Made by a program: the position numbers and the translations under genes
The notes under the pieces: model-generated
The model's input: the letters and a program-made list of their open reading frames with translations, nothing else
The model's database searches: none
Told to the model about the DNA's origin: nothing
NCBI RefSeq assembly: GCF_964340395.1
Contig: NC_135569.1
Location: forward strand, 7,379,040-7,443,039
Length of the DNA stretch: 64,000 nucleotides
Source: Glandiceps talaboti
Taxonomy: Eukaryota; Hemichordata; Enteropneusta; Spengelidae
Reading direction: 5' to 3'
Shown: piece after piece, positions 34,560-45,229 of the stretch
How positions within the stretch are numbered: the first letter of the stretch is position 1
How the letters are laid out: the number at the start of each line of letters is the position of its first letter

Positions 34560-35275
34560 GGAGGCCTGTTGTTTTTTTGAATATTTTACAGTACATGTAG
34601 TTGGCCTGGAGGCCTGTCCTGTTCTACACCATACTGTGCCATACACGTTGCATGGCTATTTATGGCAACAAATTCATGTTGTTGTAAGATATAGTAATGT
34701 TATGTATATTGTGCTTGACGTACATTGTACATGTACAGTGTACAGTACATGTAGCATGTCTATTTGCAGCCTGATCGCCATGCTGTCCTGTTCTTCAGTA
34801 TATACATGTACAAGTACATGTACAGCTATGTGTAGCCAGGAAACCATGCTGTCCTGTTCTACATGTATATACATGTACATGTTGTACACTATTGTACGTC
34901 ATGTACAATCATGTACAAATGTACATTGTAGCAATGCTGCATGGCTATTTGTAGCCTTTAATCCAAGTTGTCCTGTTCTACATACATGTATACATGACAT
35001 GTACACTTATTGTATGTCATGTACAATCATGTACATTGTAGCAATGCTGCATGGCTATTTGTAGCCTTGAATCCAAGTTGTTCTGTTCTCCTTAGCTGGA
35101 ATCCATACTGTTCTGTTCTGTTCTAGGGTAACACTTAAAGCTATTACTACTAGAAGTTACATGTACTTGTAGCTTGGAATCCATACTGGACAGTCCTGTT
35201 CTACAGTACAGTAAAAGTATATAATGTATTTGTGGCTTGGAATCCATATTTTCCAGTATAGCATGGCTATTTGTC
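34560..35275. repeat. Imperfect tandem repeat, unit about 110-130 bp, TACATGTA-rich
   Basis: Blocks containing GCATGGCTATTTGTAGCC, then AATCCAAGTTGTCCTGTTC and runs of TGTACATGTAC recur about five times with decay. The two central copies (34922-35080) are the most alike. The open frames are repeat artefacts. Confidence 0.75.
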
Positions 35276-35965
35276 AAACTGTGGTTGGTGCATCATCAGT
35301 TTATTTTCCCCACATAAACACGACAGTGGGTAAATGGAGAGTCAGGAAATAGCTTACAGCTAGTCTGGGCCTGTCCCCTCACATATTTATATACAGAAAT
35401 TCACAGCAAGGTACTCAATAGACTCAAAAAATGAAACACATGATTAAAAGTACAAATATATACAGTTGATCAGTTATACTATGCCAGTAGATGTTGCTTG
35501 GAGATTTGTTTGAAACGATATAAAGAGTTAACATTTTATGTTGACAGGGTTGTCATTCAAATTTTGCACCAGAAAAAGAAATAGAAAATTGACCTGCATT
35601 CGATCTGGCCTGATATGGACATAGATTTTGATATAAGCAGAATTGAGTATCATAGTCGTGACTAGAAATTCTGAGATAATCATATGAAAAATGCAGTGAT
35701 TATTGGTGGATTCAACCATAAATAAAAGAGCCTACTAAATAATTATTAAGTTTGAAAACATCTAGAATATTCAACTTCATAAACAAAGCAGCTGAATGGT
35801 CCATGGAAGATTTAAACAATATTGTACGAACAATCATTATATGTACTGAGTGATACATTTCTGCTTCAATACTGGCATAACATTTGCAAAGTCTATACAG
35901 ATGTGAAATGGTCCTCGGGTACCACAATCATTTATAAAATGAATAAGTTCTACAGCCCATTTCAA

Positions 35966-36596
35966 GTTACTGTTCATCAGCTCTGTTTGATACAACCATG
36001 CAGAAACCAATAGGAAACTGCACATGCTACACTTTAAGATGGCAAGATTGTTGATGGAGGGTCTATGTATGAATACTGTTTCTTGTGAGATATATAAAAT
36101 GAGCACAAGTGAAACCATGCCAGAGGTGAACAAATCCACTGGTCCTGGGTCTGACCACACAAATTTTACATTTGTACCTTGTCTGATCCATCGGACCAGT
36201 ACCTTACTGTTAATAACTGTGTTAAAAAGTCGTCTGAATATACAGATTCATAGGTAAGATTTAATGTTTCAAATTAGCAGGACCTGGGAGCACTAATTCT
36301 TTCAGCATGACCACTGGATTTTTTAAGGCACTGGTCCGGGGACCACCAGTTCACAAAATGATTTGTTCACCCCTGATCATGCAGACATCAAATGCAAACA
36401 TCAACCATTGATGTTTATGTGTCTGTGTCTAGTTAAATTTGTAGTTGCAGTACACGTATGTTTAAATGGTTTATTTCATTATAGACGAAATGTAGCAATA
36501 AATTGTGATCTTGCCATCTGATATCTGAGTGGTAGAATATGCACTTTGTTATTAGATTCTGTGTGGTTGTATCACACAGAGCCAGTGAATGGTTAC
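35966..36596. mobile_element. MITE family A, copy 2
   Basis: Left end GTTACTGTTCATCAGCTCTG..., right end ...CACAGAGCCAGTGAATGGTTAC. About 300 bp longer than copy 3 (50318), with inserted internal sequence around 36080-36370. Confidence 0.75.
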
Positions 36597-36805
36597 ATAA
36601 AAATGGGTTGTACCTGTTGTGTCTGTACCCATCATGATGCTACTGCCGTACTTAGCAATACAAATATTTCAGGTGAATACGAAAAGAGGAAGTCCAAATG
36701 GTTAAAAAGAAGGAGGACAAAAAAAACTGCACAATGGAAGCTATACTTCTACAAAGAAATGTAACTGAATCTTGTAGATTAAGATCCATACCGTGCACGG
36801 AAGAG

Positions 36806-37194
36806 TTGACTTGCAATTAAATATTAATTGTCAATAAAAATATTCAATCACTAGCTACTAATTTCATTATGAGGTAATTTCGCTTTATAGCATGTGAGGT
36901 AAAAATGAAAAAAAAAAATTGTTTCCGATAACACGACTTCATAAAATAAGGTAGGTACATGTAGGTCAAGATTTTATTTTATTTCATATTTTTTGGGAAA
37001 TTGACTTGCAATTAAATATTAATTGTCAATAGAAATATTCAATCACTAGCTACTAATTTCATTATGAGGTAATTTCGCTTTATAGCATGTTAGGTAAAAA
37101 TGAAAAAAAAATTGTTTCCGAATACACGACTTCATAAAATAGGGTAGATACATGTAGGTCAGGATATTATTTTATTTCATATTTTGGGGGGAAT
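36806..37194. repeat. Tandem duplication, 195-bp unit, two copies
   Basis: 36806-37000 and 37001-37194 are near-identical end to end (TTGACTTGCAATTAAATATT ... TTTATTTCATATTTTTTGGG), with a handful of substitutions and poly-A length changes. Confidence 0.95.
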
Positions 37195-37221
37195 TGTTCA
37201 GACCCAAAGACAAACACACGT

Positions 37222-37318
37222 TCCTCACAGTGATAGTTTGATGAGGTGTATAAAGGAAGTAAATGAAGGCAACAGTGATAGTTTGATTAGGTGTATAGGA
37301 AGTAAATGAAGACAAATT
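37222..37318. repeat. Two-copy tandem repeat, about 44 bp
   Basis: CAGTGATAGTTTGATKAGGTG...GGAAGTAAATGAAG occurs twice in a row. Confidence 0.85.
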
Positions 37319-37391
37319 TTCATGAAGGAGCTGAACACAGTGTACAGGCCTGTATCTACTCTCTGTAAAGAACGGTTTCTCTGGAATTGGA

Positions 37392-37517
37392 TTTGCCAAG
37401 AAAATTCACATGGAAATAGAAGCAAATTTTGGATGTGCCAAGAAAATTTACATGGAAATAGAAGCAAATTTGAGATGTGCCAAGAAAATTTACATGGAAA
37501 TAGAAGCAAATTTGCAC
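37392..37517. repeat. Three-copy tandem repeat, 42-bp unit
   Basis: TGCCAAGAAAATTYACATGG then AAATAGAAGCAAATTT, repeated three times. The unit is a multiple of three, so it stays open in frame; no gene is supported. Confidence 0.9.
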
Positions 37518-37744
37518 CCTTTTACTTTTCTGAATGTAAAAAAAAATATCCAGAGTCTGTGGCTTAAACTGTTAGCTGGGTTACCGAAAACACAAGATTT
37601 ATTTTATTTGGCCAAAGGAAAAGAGTCCATGAATAATTTACTGAGAAGCAATGCTTTTCAATATTGGTATCAAATTGAATTGGATCCCAAACTGTAGATG
37701 TTGAAATATTCATATATAATATGAAAATCACTAAAATTATTATT

Positions 37745-38124
37745 GATAATGCGTAAAAAAAAAATTTGTGTGGTTCCGATTGTGCTCAATTTTAGAATAC
37801 TAGTATGTGGGGTAGGTAGATTTTTTATTTTATATGCAAGTGTCTAGCTCAGGTACAGGTAATTATGTTTTCCATTGTTTTCCATATGGTCTCTTTGTTA
37901 TTTATTTCTTCCTATCAGATGTACACCCATTACAGATTGGAAGAACAGGTTTATATTGTTTTTAAGTTGATGTCAGTTTCCGCATCCACTATTTCTTGTG
38001 AGATTTTCGCGATTTTATTTTTTTTTCTCAAAAACGTAAAAAAAAAAGATTAGGGTCAGCAGTGAAAAACTAGGTGAGGTCGGTAACTGGAACCAATACA
38101 AATATTTTTTTTTTTTTAGGCCTA
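37745..38124 (+). mobile_element. Dispersed element family B, copy 3
   Basis: GTGTGGTTCCG...near the left and GGAACCAA...TTTAGGCCTAA at the right; highly similar internally to 14359-14728. Confidence 0.75.
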
Positions 38125-38329
38125 ACGATTTGTAACATTCAATCATCACATGATCAAGATCTGTAGTAGACAGACAGAAACACTGCATTTGTTTCCAATT
38201 TACAATCCAAAGTAACTATATTTTACAGTCCATCTTTACCTTTTATGTGAAAATAAAAGTAACTTTTTTTAGAATGAAATTGAAAGAAACAGGAAGGGGT
38301 AAAAGTTGCTTACTTTCCATACACTCCAC

Positions 38330-38415
38330 CATAATTTTGTCTGGAAACCTCAGTAAAAAGACAGGGGAAGAACCCTGGTAGATTTTACCTGCTTAAGGCT
38401 TCAACAAAAACACTG
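38330..38415. mobile_element. MITE family E fragment (empty-site relative)
   Basis: GGTAGATTTTACCTGCTTAA followed by GGCTTCAACAAAAACACTG matches the sequence on both sides of the piggyBac insertion at 29989-31544 and lacks the insertion. Confidence 0.65.
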
Positions 38416-38734
38416 AGAAAGTGAAACATAAGTATACCATATATCTATTTTCAATTTGACCTTAACATCTGTGATTCTATTTTGATAAAAATCAATAAAC
38501 TCCATTCATTTACATAAATACAGTATCTGAATACAATAATACCTTAGATCTATAAGGTTAACCTAAAAGTGAAAGCTCCCTGGAATAAATGAGGCGTGAA
38601 CTTCTTCTTTCAAATAGACTAACTTGCGTAGGCTGATTAAAAAGTAGAAGCAAATTCCAAAGACGAATATTTGAGATTTCTGACATACTTAAGAACCTTA
38701 CAGAGGTACATTGTGTATGTAGTTTTATTATGGT

Positions 38735-39065
38735 TGAAAGTGGCCATATGGATGAGGATTGGATATTTATTTTGCATTTTGAATTTATACAGCAATGTTA
38801 TAATGGCTTCCTACTTGAAAAGACAAGGTGAAACAACATATGTCATGTCCTTATTTGTAACTCAATAAAATTACGAAAGAATAAGAATATGTCAAATGAT
38901 TTCCCAACGAGACACCAGAAGTAACATGGCCACCAAATATTAAAGCAATCAGTCCAGCAGTTTTTGACTTTAAGAAGTTTAATTCAGTTTTTCATCACGC
39001 AAATAAACGAAAACGTGACAATTCGAAAATGCACATTTTTGACCACTGGAATGACCTCATCAATG

Positions 39066-39129
<64 letters not shown>

Positions 39130-39397
39130 ACACAGACAGACAGACACTTTGCCATGCCTATAGCACTACTGAACCTTCAGTTCAGTTGTGCTAATAAAAT
39201 TACGAAAGATTGAAAAATATGTCAAATCTATGTCATTGTATGTACACATTTTCTACTACTAGCTTTTTGCAATGTATTGAGTTTCAAATACAGACTATAG
39301 GTCATTGTTGCTTCACATTTATTTTTCAAGTAGAAAGTCAGGTGATAAATTAGTTTTACAAATTAAATCCAAAACAAATACCCAAACCTCATCCAGT
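38735..39397. mobile_element. Foldback element H, copy 2 (diverged, with internal insertion)
   Basis: The left arm (38735-38870: AAAGTGGCCATATGGATGAG ... ACTTGAAAAGACAAGGTG) and right arm (39258-39397: inverted, ending CCTCATCCAGTCGTGTGG) match the arms of the palindrome at 31590-31945. About 390 bp, including a CA repeat, lie between them. Confidence 0.7.
38980..39136. repeat. Dispersed segment ending in (CA)n, copy 1
   Basis: TTTTCATCACGCAAATAAACG, then TTTTTGACCACTGGAATGAC, then CTCATCAATGACG and a CA run (39068-39122). The same order recurs at 40190-40280, so the CA run moved or duplicated with its flank. Confidence 0.8.
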
Positions 39398-39740
39398 CGT
39401 GTGGGATTTTTGTATTTGTTTTTGCCATTGGTAGGCAGTGGTTTATTTTAAATGGTGCTATGAAAACAATCCCCATGTGACTGGATTCAAGTAAACATGT
39501 GACTCTTTTCCTGTATGTTGGTGGACTGTATCATTACAGCTAGCCATACTTGTATGATTGTATCTATTAAGAGATATAATGGATACAGTAAATCGTACAT
39601 CTGATAGGAAATGTACTCAAGGCAATCTATTTCTTTGTACTGTATACAGGTATATCGACATGGTGAATCTTCAAAATAGGAATCATGATTGATTTCAGTG
39701 GTTTTGCTCAATGCTTGTAATGCTTAGTAAAAATAAACGT

Positions 39741-39761
39741 GGGGGTGGGGCTGGGGGTGGG
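39741..39761 (+). other. G-quadruplex motif
   Basis: Four G-runs (5, 4, 5 and 3) separated by loops of 1-2 bases. They lie on the non-template strand relative to plus-strand reading and on the template strand of PRDM2. Confidence 0.7.
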
Positions 39762-40189
39762 TTAAAACTTCCACATCTAGTGCCTTAATTTAGTAAGGAA
39801 ACTGTAAAATACCTGACTGATATAAATATTTTACCTGAGGCCACATTTTATAATGTACCTACATTGTATCCTTTCCTACTCTTAAACTCCTAAGTTAGAA
39901 AAAAAAACAGTCTTGGATTAATGGGACTATTTTTATCAGTGGAGCCACGGGGATTACAATAGATTCTTTTGTTCAAGACCAATTTTTCCCTACATCCCTA
40001 GCAGACAATTATCTTAATGTCAATCGTAACTGAACATTGCCTTGATATTTTCAGAAATGACAAATTTAACGACCATATAATATTTTGTACATTTTAAAAT
40101 ACACTGTGATATTTGCACAAGCATTTTTTTTAGTAATGTGTGTACTATACTGATAGAGTTCGCATAAACAGGAGAAATAGGAATGATTC

Positions 40190-40280
40190 AAATTTTCATC
40201 ACGCAAATAAACGAAATTTTTGACTGCTGGAATGACCTCATCAATGATGTACACACACACACACACACGCACACACACAC
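40190..40280. repeat. Dispersed segment ending in (CA)n, copy 2
   Basis: Second copy of the 38980-39136 segment, with a shorter, interrupted CA run. Confidence 0.8.
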
Positions 40281-40798
40281 AATAAACAGTTTTGCTACGG
40301 TTATGCATGTGCAACAGCATTGTTTGCTATTGTTCATCAGTATTTCAATGTAAAACGTTGTCTGCCAATCTTGTAAACACATGACATTGATGATTATATT
40401 ATTGAATATTACTAGTTTTTATTTGAAAACGTCACCATGTAAACACAGCCTTAAATTTGACCAAAATTTGCTGGTATTAGTTAATTAGCATAGACTTTTA
40501 CATATTTTTTTATTAGTTGTGGCATAAAACGTGTTGAAAGATGCAAATTATCTGGGGTTAAATTATTTTGCTGGCATCTCTGCCACTATTTGTAATGTGA
40601 GGAAAACCAACCAATATATTATATTTATGGAGTGATCTTGAATCACAACTAACAAATTAGGGACTTCCTCTGAATCATGGAATGTTTTTACGTTGTGATG
40701 AATAATTAAGTTGAGTTAGTAATCTGTCCTAATCTCCACACAACCCTAAGCCTTGTAATATAAATTTCACAGTTTGAGACAAAAAAGGTCCTTGATGT

Positions 40799-42151
40799 AT
40801 AGTCCTGTACATACAAGGAGACAACACTGTGTACAGTACTGTACCCACAGAGAAAGAACACTACATGTGTATGACCAGTACCCTGTACCCACAGGGAGAG
40901 ACTACATGTGTATGAACAGTCCTGTACCCACATGGAGATAACACATGTGTATGCACAGTCCCCTGTACCCACAGGGAGAGAACACTACATGTGTATGTAC
41001 AGTCCTGTACCCACATGGAGATAACACATGTGTATGCACAGTCCCCTGTACCCACAGGGAGAGAACACTACATGTGTATGAACAGTCCCCTGTACCCACA
41101 GGGAGATAACACATGTGTATGTACAGTTCTGTACCCACTGGAAGAGAACACTACATCTGTATGTACAGTCCTGCACCCACTGGGTGAGAACACTACATGT
41201 GTATGTACAGTCCTGTACCCACTGGGTGAGAACACTACATGTGTATGTACAGTCCTGTACCCACAGGGAGAGAACACTACATGTATATGTACAGTCCTGC
41301 ACCCACTGGGAGAGAACACTACATGTGTATGTACAGTCCTGTACCCACTGGGAGAGAACACTACATGTGCATGCACAGTTCTGTACCCACTGGGTGAGAA
41401 CACTTCATGTGTATGTACAGTCCTGTACCCACTGGGAGAGAACACTATATATACATCTGTATGTACAGTCCTGTACCCACTGGGTGAGAACACTACATGT
41501 GTATGTACAGTCCTGTACCCACAGGGAGAGAACACTACATGTGTATGCACAGTCCCCTGTACCCACAGGGAGAGACTACATGTATATGTACAGTCCTGTA
41601 CCAACTGGGAGAGAACACTACATGTGTATGTACAGTCCTGTACCCACAGGGAGAGAACACTACATGTGTATGCACAGTCCCCTGTACCCACAGGGAGAGA
41701 CTACATGTATATGTACAGTCCTGTACCAACTGGGAGAGAACACTACATGTGTATGTACAGTCCTGTACCAACTGGGAGAGAACACTACATGTGTATGTAC
41801 AGTCCTGTACCCACTGGGTGAGAACACTACATGTGTATGTACAGTCCTGTACCCACAGGGAGAGAACACTTCATGTGTATGTACAGTCCCGTACCCACTG
41901 GGTGAGAACACTACATGTGTATGTACAGTCCTGTACCCACAGGGAGAGAACACTACATGTGTATGTACAGTCCTGTACCCACTGGGTGAGAACACTACAT
42001 GTGTATGTACAGTCCTGTACCCACTGGGTGAGAACACTACATGTGTATGTACAGTCCTGTACCCACTGGGTGAGAACACTACATGTGTATGTACAGTCCT
42101 GTACCCACTGGGAGAGAACACTACATGTGTATGTACAGTCCTGTACCCACT
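40799..42151. repeat. 42-bp minisatellite, about 32 copies
   Basis: The unit is GAGAACACTACATGTGTATG, then TACAGTCCTGTACCCACTGG and GT (42 bp). Variants have CACAGG for CACTGG and CAGTCCCCTG for CAGTCCTG; the first few copies at the left are shorter or degenerate. Each unit contains the inverted repeat GTACAG-TC-CTGTAC. 42 is a multiple of three and the unit has no stop in several frames, so open frames of 200-350 codons appear on both strands. They encode only ENTTCVCTVLYPLG-type repeats and are not genes. It lies in the PRDM2 intron between exons 1 and 2. Confidence 0.95.
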
Positions 42152-42159
42152 ATAAGATA

Positions 42160-44287
42160 CCAAGCACTTTATATTATAAATATGAAGTCATACAATCCAA
42201 AAATACTTCATACAATCTATGTGCTCCCAAAAGCTTATCTTTTACTTATTTCCCAAAAGAACAGGTACATGTATACTCTTTCAATGAAATATATTATAAA
42301 GTTTCATATGCAATAAACTCAGCAAGTGCTTAAAAACATCTTAACACAAATCTGTATTAATTAGTACTATGACTTCAATTTCACTACAATGTATGTAAGC
42401 ATAGATATATAATTTACAGACGATACATGCATGCTAGTGTAGTGTCTACCAGGGGAGATAAACCATCGAGAACAGACAATCATCATATACACAACACGCT
42501 ATAGAAAATATGCACTAGTCCTATTACATTTTTCATTGCTAAGAATAATGCATGTGACTAACTACATGTACTATTTCAATAAATTGCATTTTAACAATCC
42601 CCTGCAGACAATTACCTGCATTCAGCTAAACACCACATCGACTGATTGATACACTCTCTGAATAGAACCAATCAATATACAATGTATCAGTTAAGAATAC
42701 GACACAATGAAGTCTGTAATCTTTCGGTCCTTCGGTCTTTGTCAGGTCCAACATAATTAAATTGATTAATATTTTGTTTTAGGAGAGACAGTATGAATGT
42801 GCATGTTTTTTTTTTATAAGTTATTTAGGTTGGCAGCCTTTACTTTGATGTAAACACACACACACGTCTACATATTCACATACACATACATGTACAAAAA
42901 CATATATATACATGTACATATATATATCACCATAGTGATACAATGTGCATTTAAAACACTTTTAATAGCTCGTGCAGCAGCTGCGTAGCAGTTCAATGAC
43001 TAGTACGTATGCAAGCTATATACTATGCGATGTTTTTTTGGTGGTTTTCATTTGGCGGTGCAATGACTACGCATGCGCGTTCTATATATAATATGTGCAT
43101 TCTCCACACGGAGGGCACTATCTACAATATCGTGAGGTAGCCGGTCACAAATAAATCTACCCTGCGCGAGCGTGTGGGCTTTGCCTAGTTATGATGTTAA
43201 TTCCTTATTTAGAGGCCAACTAAATATGAGTGTAAACATGTATGTACATCTGGACTATCAAGACAATATATGAAAGCAAGCATGTATGTACATGTACTTG
43301 CATTGCTCTGTTGAGACTAGTAAGGTGATCAATCTGTGGATATATTATTCATATACTCTGAAGGAAAACATTTTAAAATGTGTGTCTGTATGCAGAGAAA
43401 ATAATTACCAAATAGAAGTGAATGAAAGACTAATAGACTATAAAACACAAGAACGGTATAATTTGACACGATACCTGACCAATAATGAGGGGATAGCCAT
43501 GTATATATCAAGGAAAATATGTGTAATCCAGTCATTATAAATATATTAGATGTAATGAAATGTCCTGTCCTAGCATCTATGCATGGAATTCCCGACTATG
43601 ATCACAGTACAAAATGTACAATGTATCCATTTTGCATTTCTTCGTATGTACATTTGTACATGTAGAATTAAATGTCTATGGAAGTGGTATTTTTTCAATA
43701 GAGTTTGTTTTCATTGCTGGTAACAGGTGTTATACATACACGTACATGTACACCGTGGACCCCTAGCAGAGCACACGTCTATTGTACTTGAGTGCAATCA
43801 CCATAGTATGTGCAAGCCAAGTTGTATGCGTTCGAACAGAAAATACAAGATTTATACCCTGGTCACTCTAGGTCATGATAATTTCGATTCTCGGACTCTT
43901 GTTATTGTGATTCACACTTAGTGGTGGCCACCCTCAAGAGTTTGGGAAATATTAAACAAAATTTACGTGACTTTTGCTTTTGGTTAAGAAGAAGCATGAA
44001 TCATACGAACGAGGCCGTAGATAAAGTTTGTAAAATTATATTATTTGAAATTAATAGGTACCTGTTGCTCTAGACTGTCAAACATGTGGCACAGGAGCTT
44101 GAATTACCTGGGATTACTCTCGGCATCCCATTCCTGGCAGTGCACTTTACAATGCTGCATTTGCCCTAACTTAAACCCGAAGTCATAGTATACATTTCGT
44201 TAATTATTTCCCCCCTCTCTCTGGGTGGGAGTCATTATACAAGGGTCCCCAATGACAAGAGTCTGAGTGACCGAGACTATGTCATGA
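42160..44287. other. PRDM2 intron, mostly plain, with one promoter-like spot
   Basis: Contains a TACATGTA/TATA-rich stretch (42880-42930) and, at 43068-43095, an NRF1-like palindrome (ACGCATGCGCGT) followed by CTATATATAATA. No exon was recognised. Confidence 0.45.
43069..43092. promoter_or_regulatory. NRF1-like site next to TATA-like sequence
   Basis: ACGCATGCGCGT (43069-43080) fits the NRF1 consensus core GCGCATGCGC with one difference; CTATATATAATA follows at once. Such clusters mark some animal promoters, but no gene start is visible nearby. Low confidence. Confidence 0.25.
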
Positions 44288-44458
44288 CAGTGTGCCCTCT
44301 AATGATAGCTACATTTTGTTGTTGTGAGTCAAAATGAGAAAAACTGGGATTTCTTCTGAGTCATCACATAGTAAGAGATAGGGGAACAACAAATTTTGGT
44401 GCGTCACTTCAAATTAAGTGTGTCAGTGGCACATCAAATTGGCCTTGAGGGCACACAG
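44288..44458. mobile_element. MITE family C, copy 2
   Basis: Inverted relative to 32746-32913; ends CAGTGTGCCCTC / CTTGAGGGCACACAG. It lies about 70 bp from PRDM2 exon 1, on the intron side. Confidence 0.8.
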
Positions 44459-44527
44459 GTGTCTAGGTCATTGGCTCTGATCTTCTCCAAACATAAATCA
44501 AACAGACACACACAAATAAATACTTAC

Positions 44528-44612
44528 CTATCCTATTTTCTTCTACACTAGATGGCTTGAGCTTACAGAGAGACGGCACCTTCATATCTGGTGGAACTAC
44601 ATGTACATCCAT
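44528..44612 (-). CDS. prdm2: PRDM2 coding exon 1 (first conserved exon)
   Basis: The ATG at 44612-44610 in a good context (AACAATGG) begins MDVHVVPPDMKVPSLCKLKP, then SSVEENRI plus the first base of Gly. The donor is ATAG|GTAAGT. Joined to exon 2 this gives PSSVEENRIGAWA, matching human PRDM2 (LPEEVRLFPSAVDKTRIGVWA) in position and pattern, so the exon is secure. The exon probably extends 5' to an acceptor CATCAACAG|T at 44623. The frame stays open upstream of this ATG, so it may be internal in a longer isoform (see the exons at 47564, 59904 and 60636). Confidence 0.88.
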
Positions 44613-44977
44613 TGTTACAGTACTGTTGATGAGAAAGCTACACAATAAGTCAGTGAAAACTATGACAATGGCAAAATCAACTATCAGCAATCTTACACTG
44701 CCGTAACAGACACAAACTAAAATTACATAGCCCTGTCATGTAGTCCCAAACCTGAACAGATCTCTGTAGCGTTCTATGTGTTTGTGTGTACATGTACAAA
44801 TGTATATGTGTATGTCTACATTACAGAAACTTGCTGGGAGCAATTCCCAGTACAAAAACAAACAAACAAACAAAACTAAACAAACATACTATATGCAACA
44901 TATTAATACAAGCTACATGTATCAATCAATGAAGCTGTAATTATACTCACAGTAGGGTGATAAACTATGACAACAAA

Positions 44978-45225
44978 TAGGGAACTTGTAATCCAGACTG
45001 AGCATGCTCAGACGCAAAGGACTATGGGATTATCTGTGGTTATTGTAATACCTAATCAGGAGCTACCAATAACATAAACCTCCCACAATTGTCAGGGTAA
45101 CTATGAATTGATCATTTGTGGTTAAAAACAATGTAACATTATTGTTTACAATACTATTTGATTAGTATTTATTGTCACATTTCCCATGAAGCAGCATTCA
45201 ACATGGCGGGTTAGCAAGTTCCCTA
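44978..45225. mobile_element. MITE family D, copy 1 (TA-flanked)
   Basis: Ends TA-GGGAACTTG / CAAGTTCCC-TA, consistent with Tc1/mariner-type TA target duplication. Very similar along its length to 47947-48190. It contains a perfect 14-bp palindrome CTGAGCATGCTCAG and an AACATGGCGGGTT block near the right end. No protein. Confidence 0.88.
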
Positions 45226-45229
45226 TTGT

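Noticed and set aside
40799-42151. CRISPR-like repeat array
   Set aside because: Units are contiguous with no unique spacers, and the genome is eukaryotic.
40985-42333. Long open frames (up to 346 codons) over 40.9-42.3 kb on both strands
   Set aside because: All encode only the translated 42-bp minisatellite, with no unique domain and no splice context.
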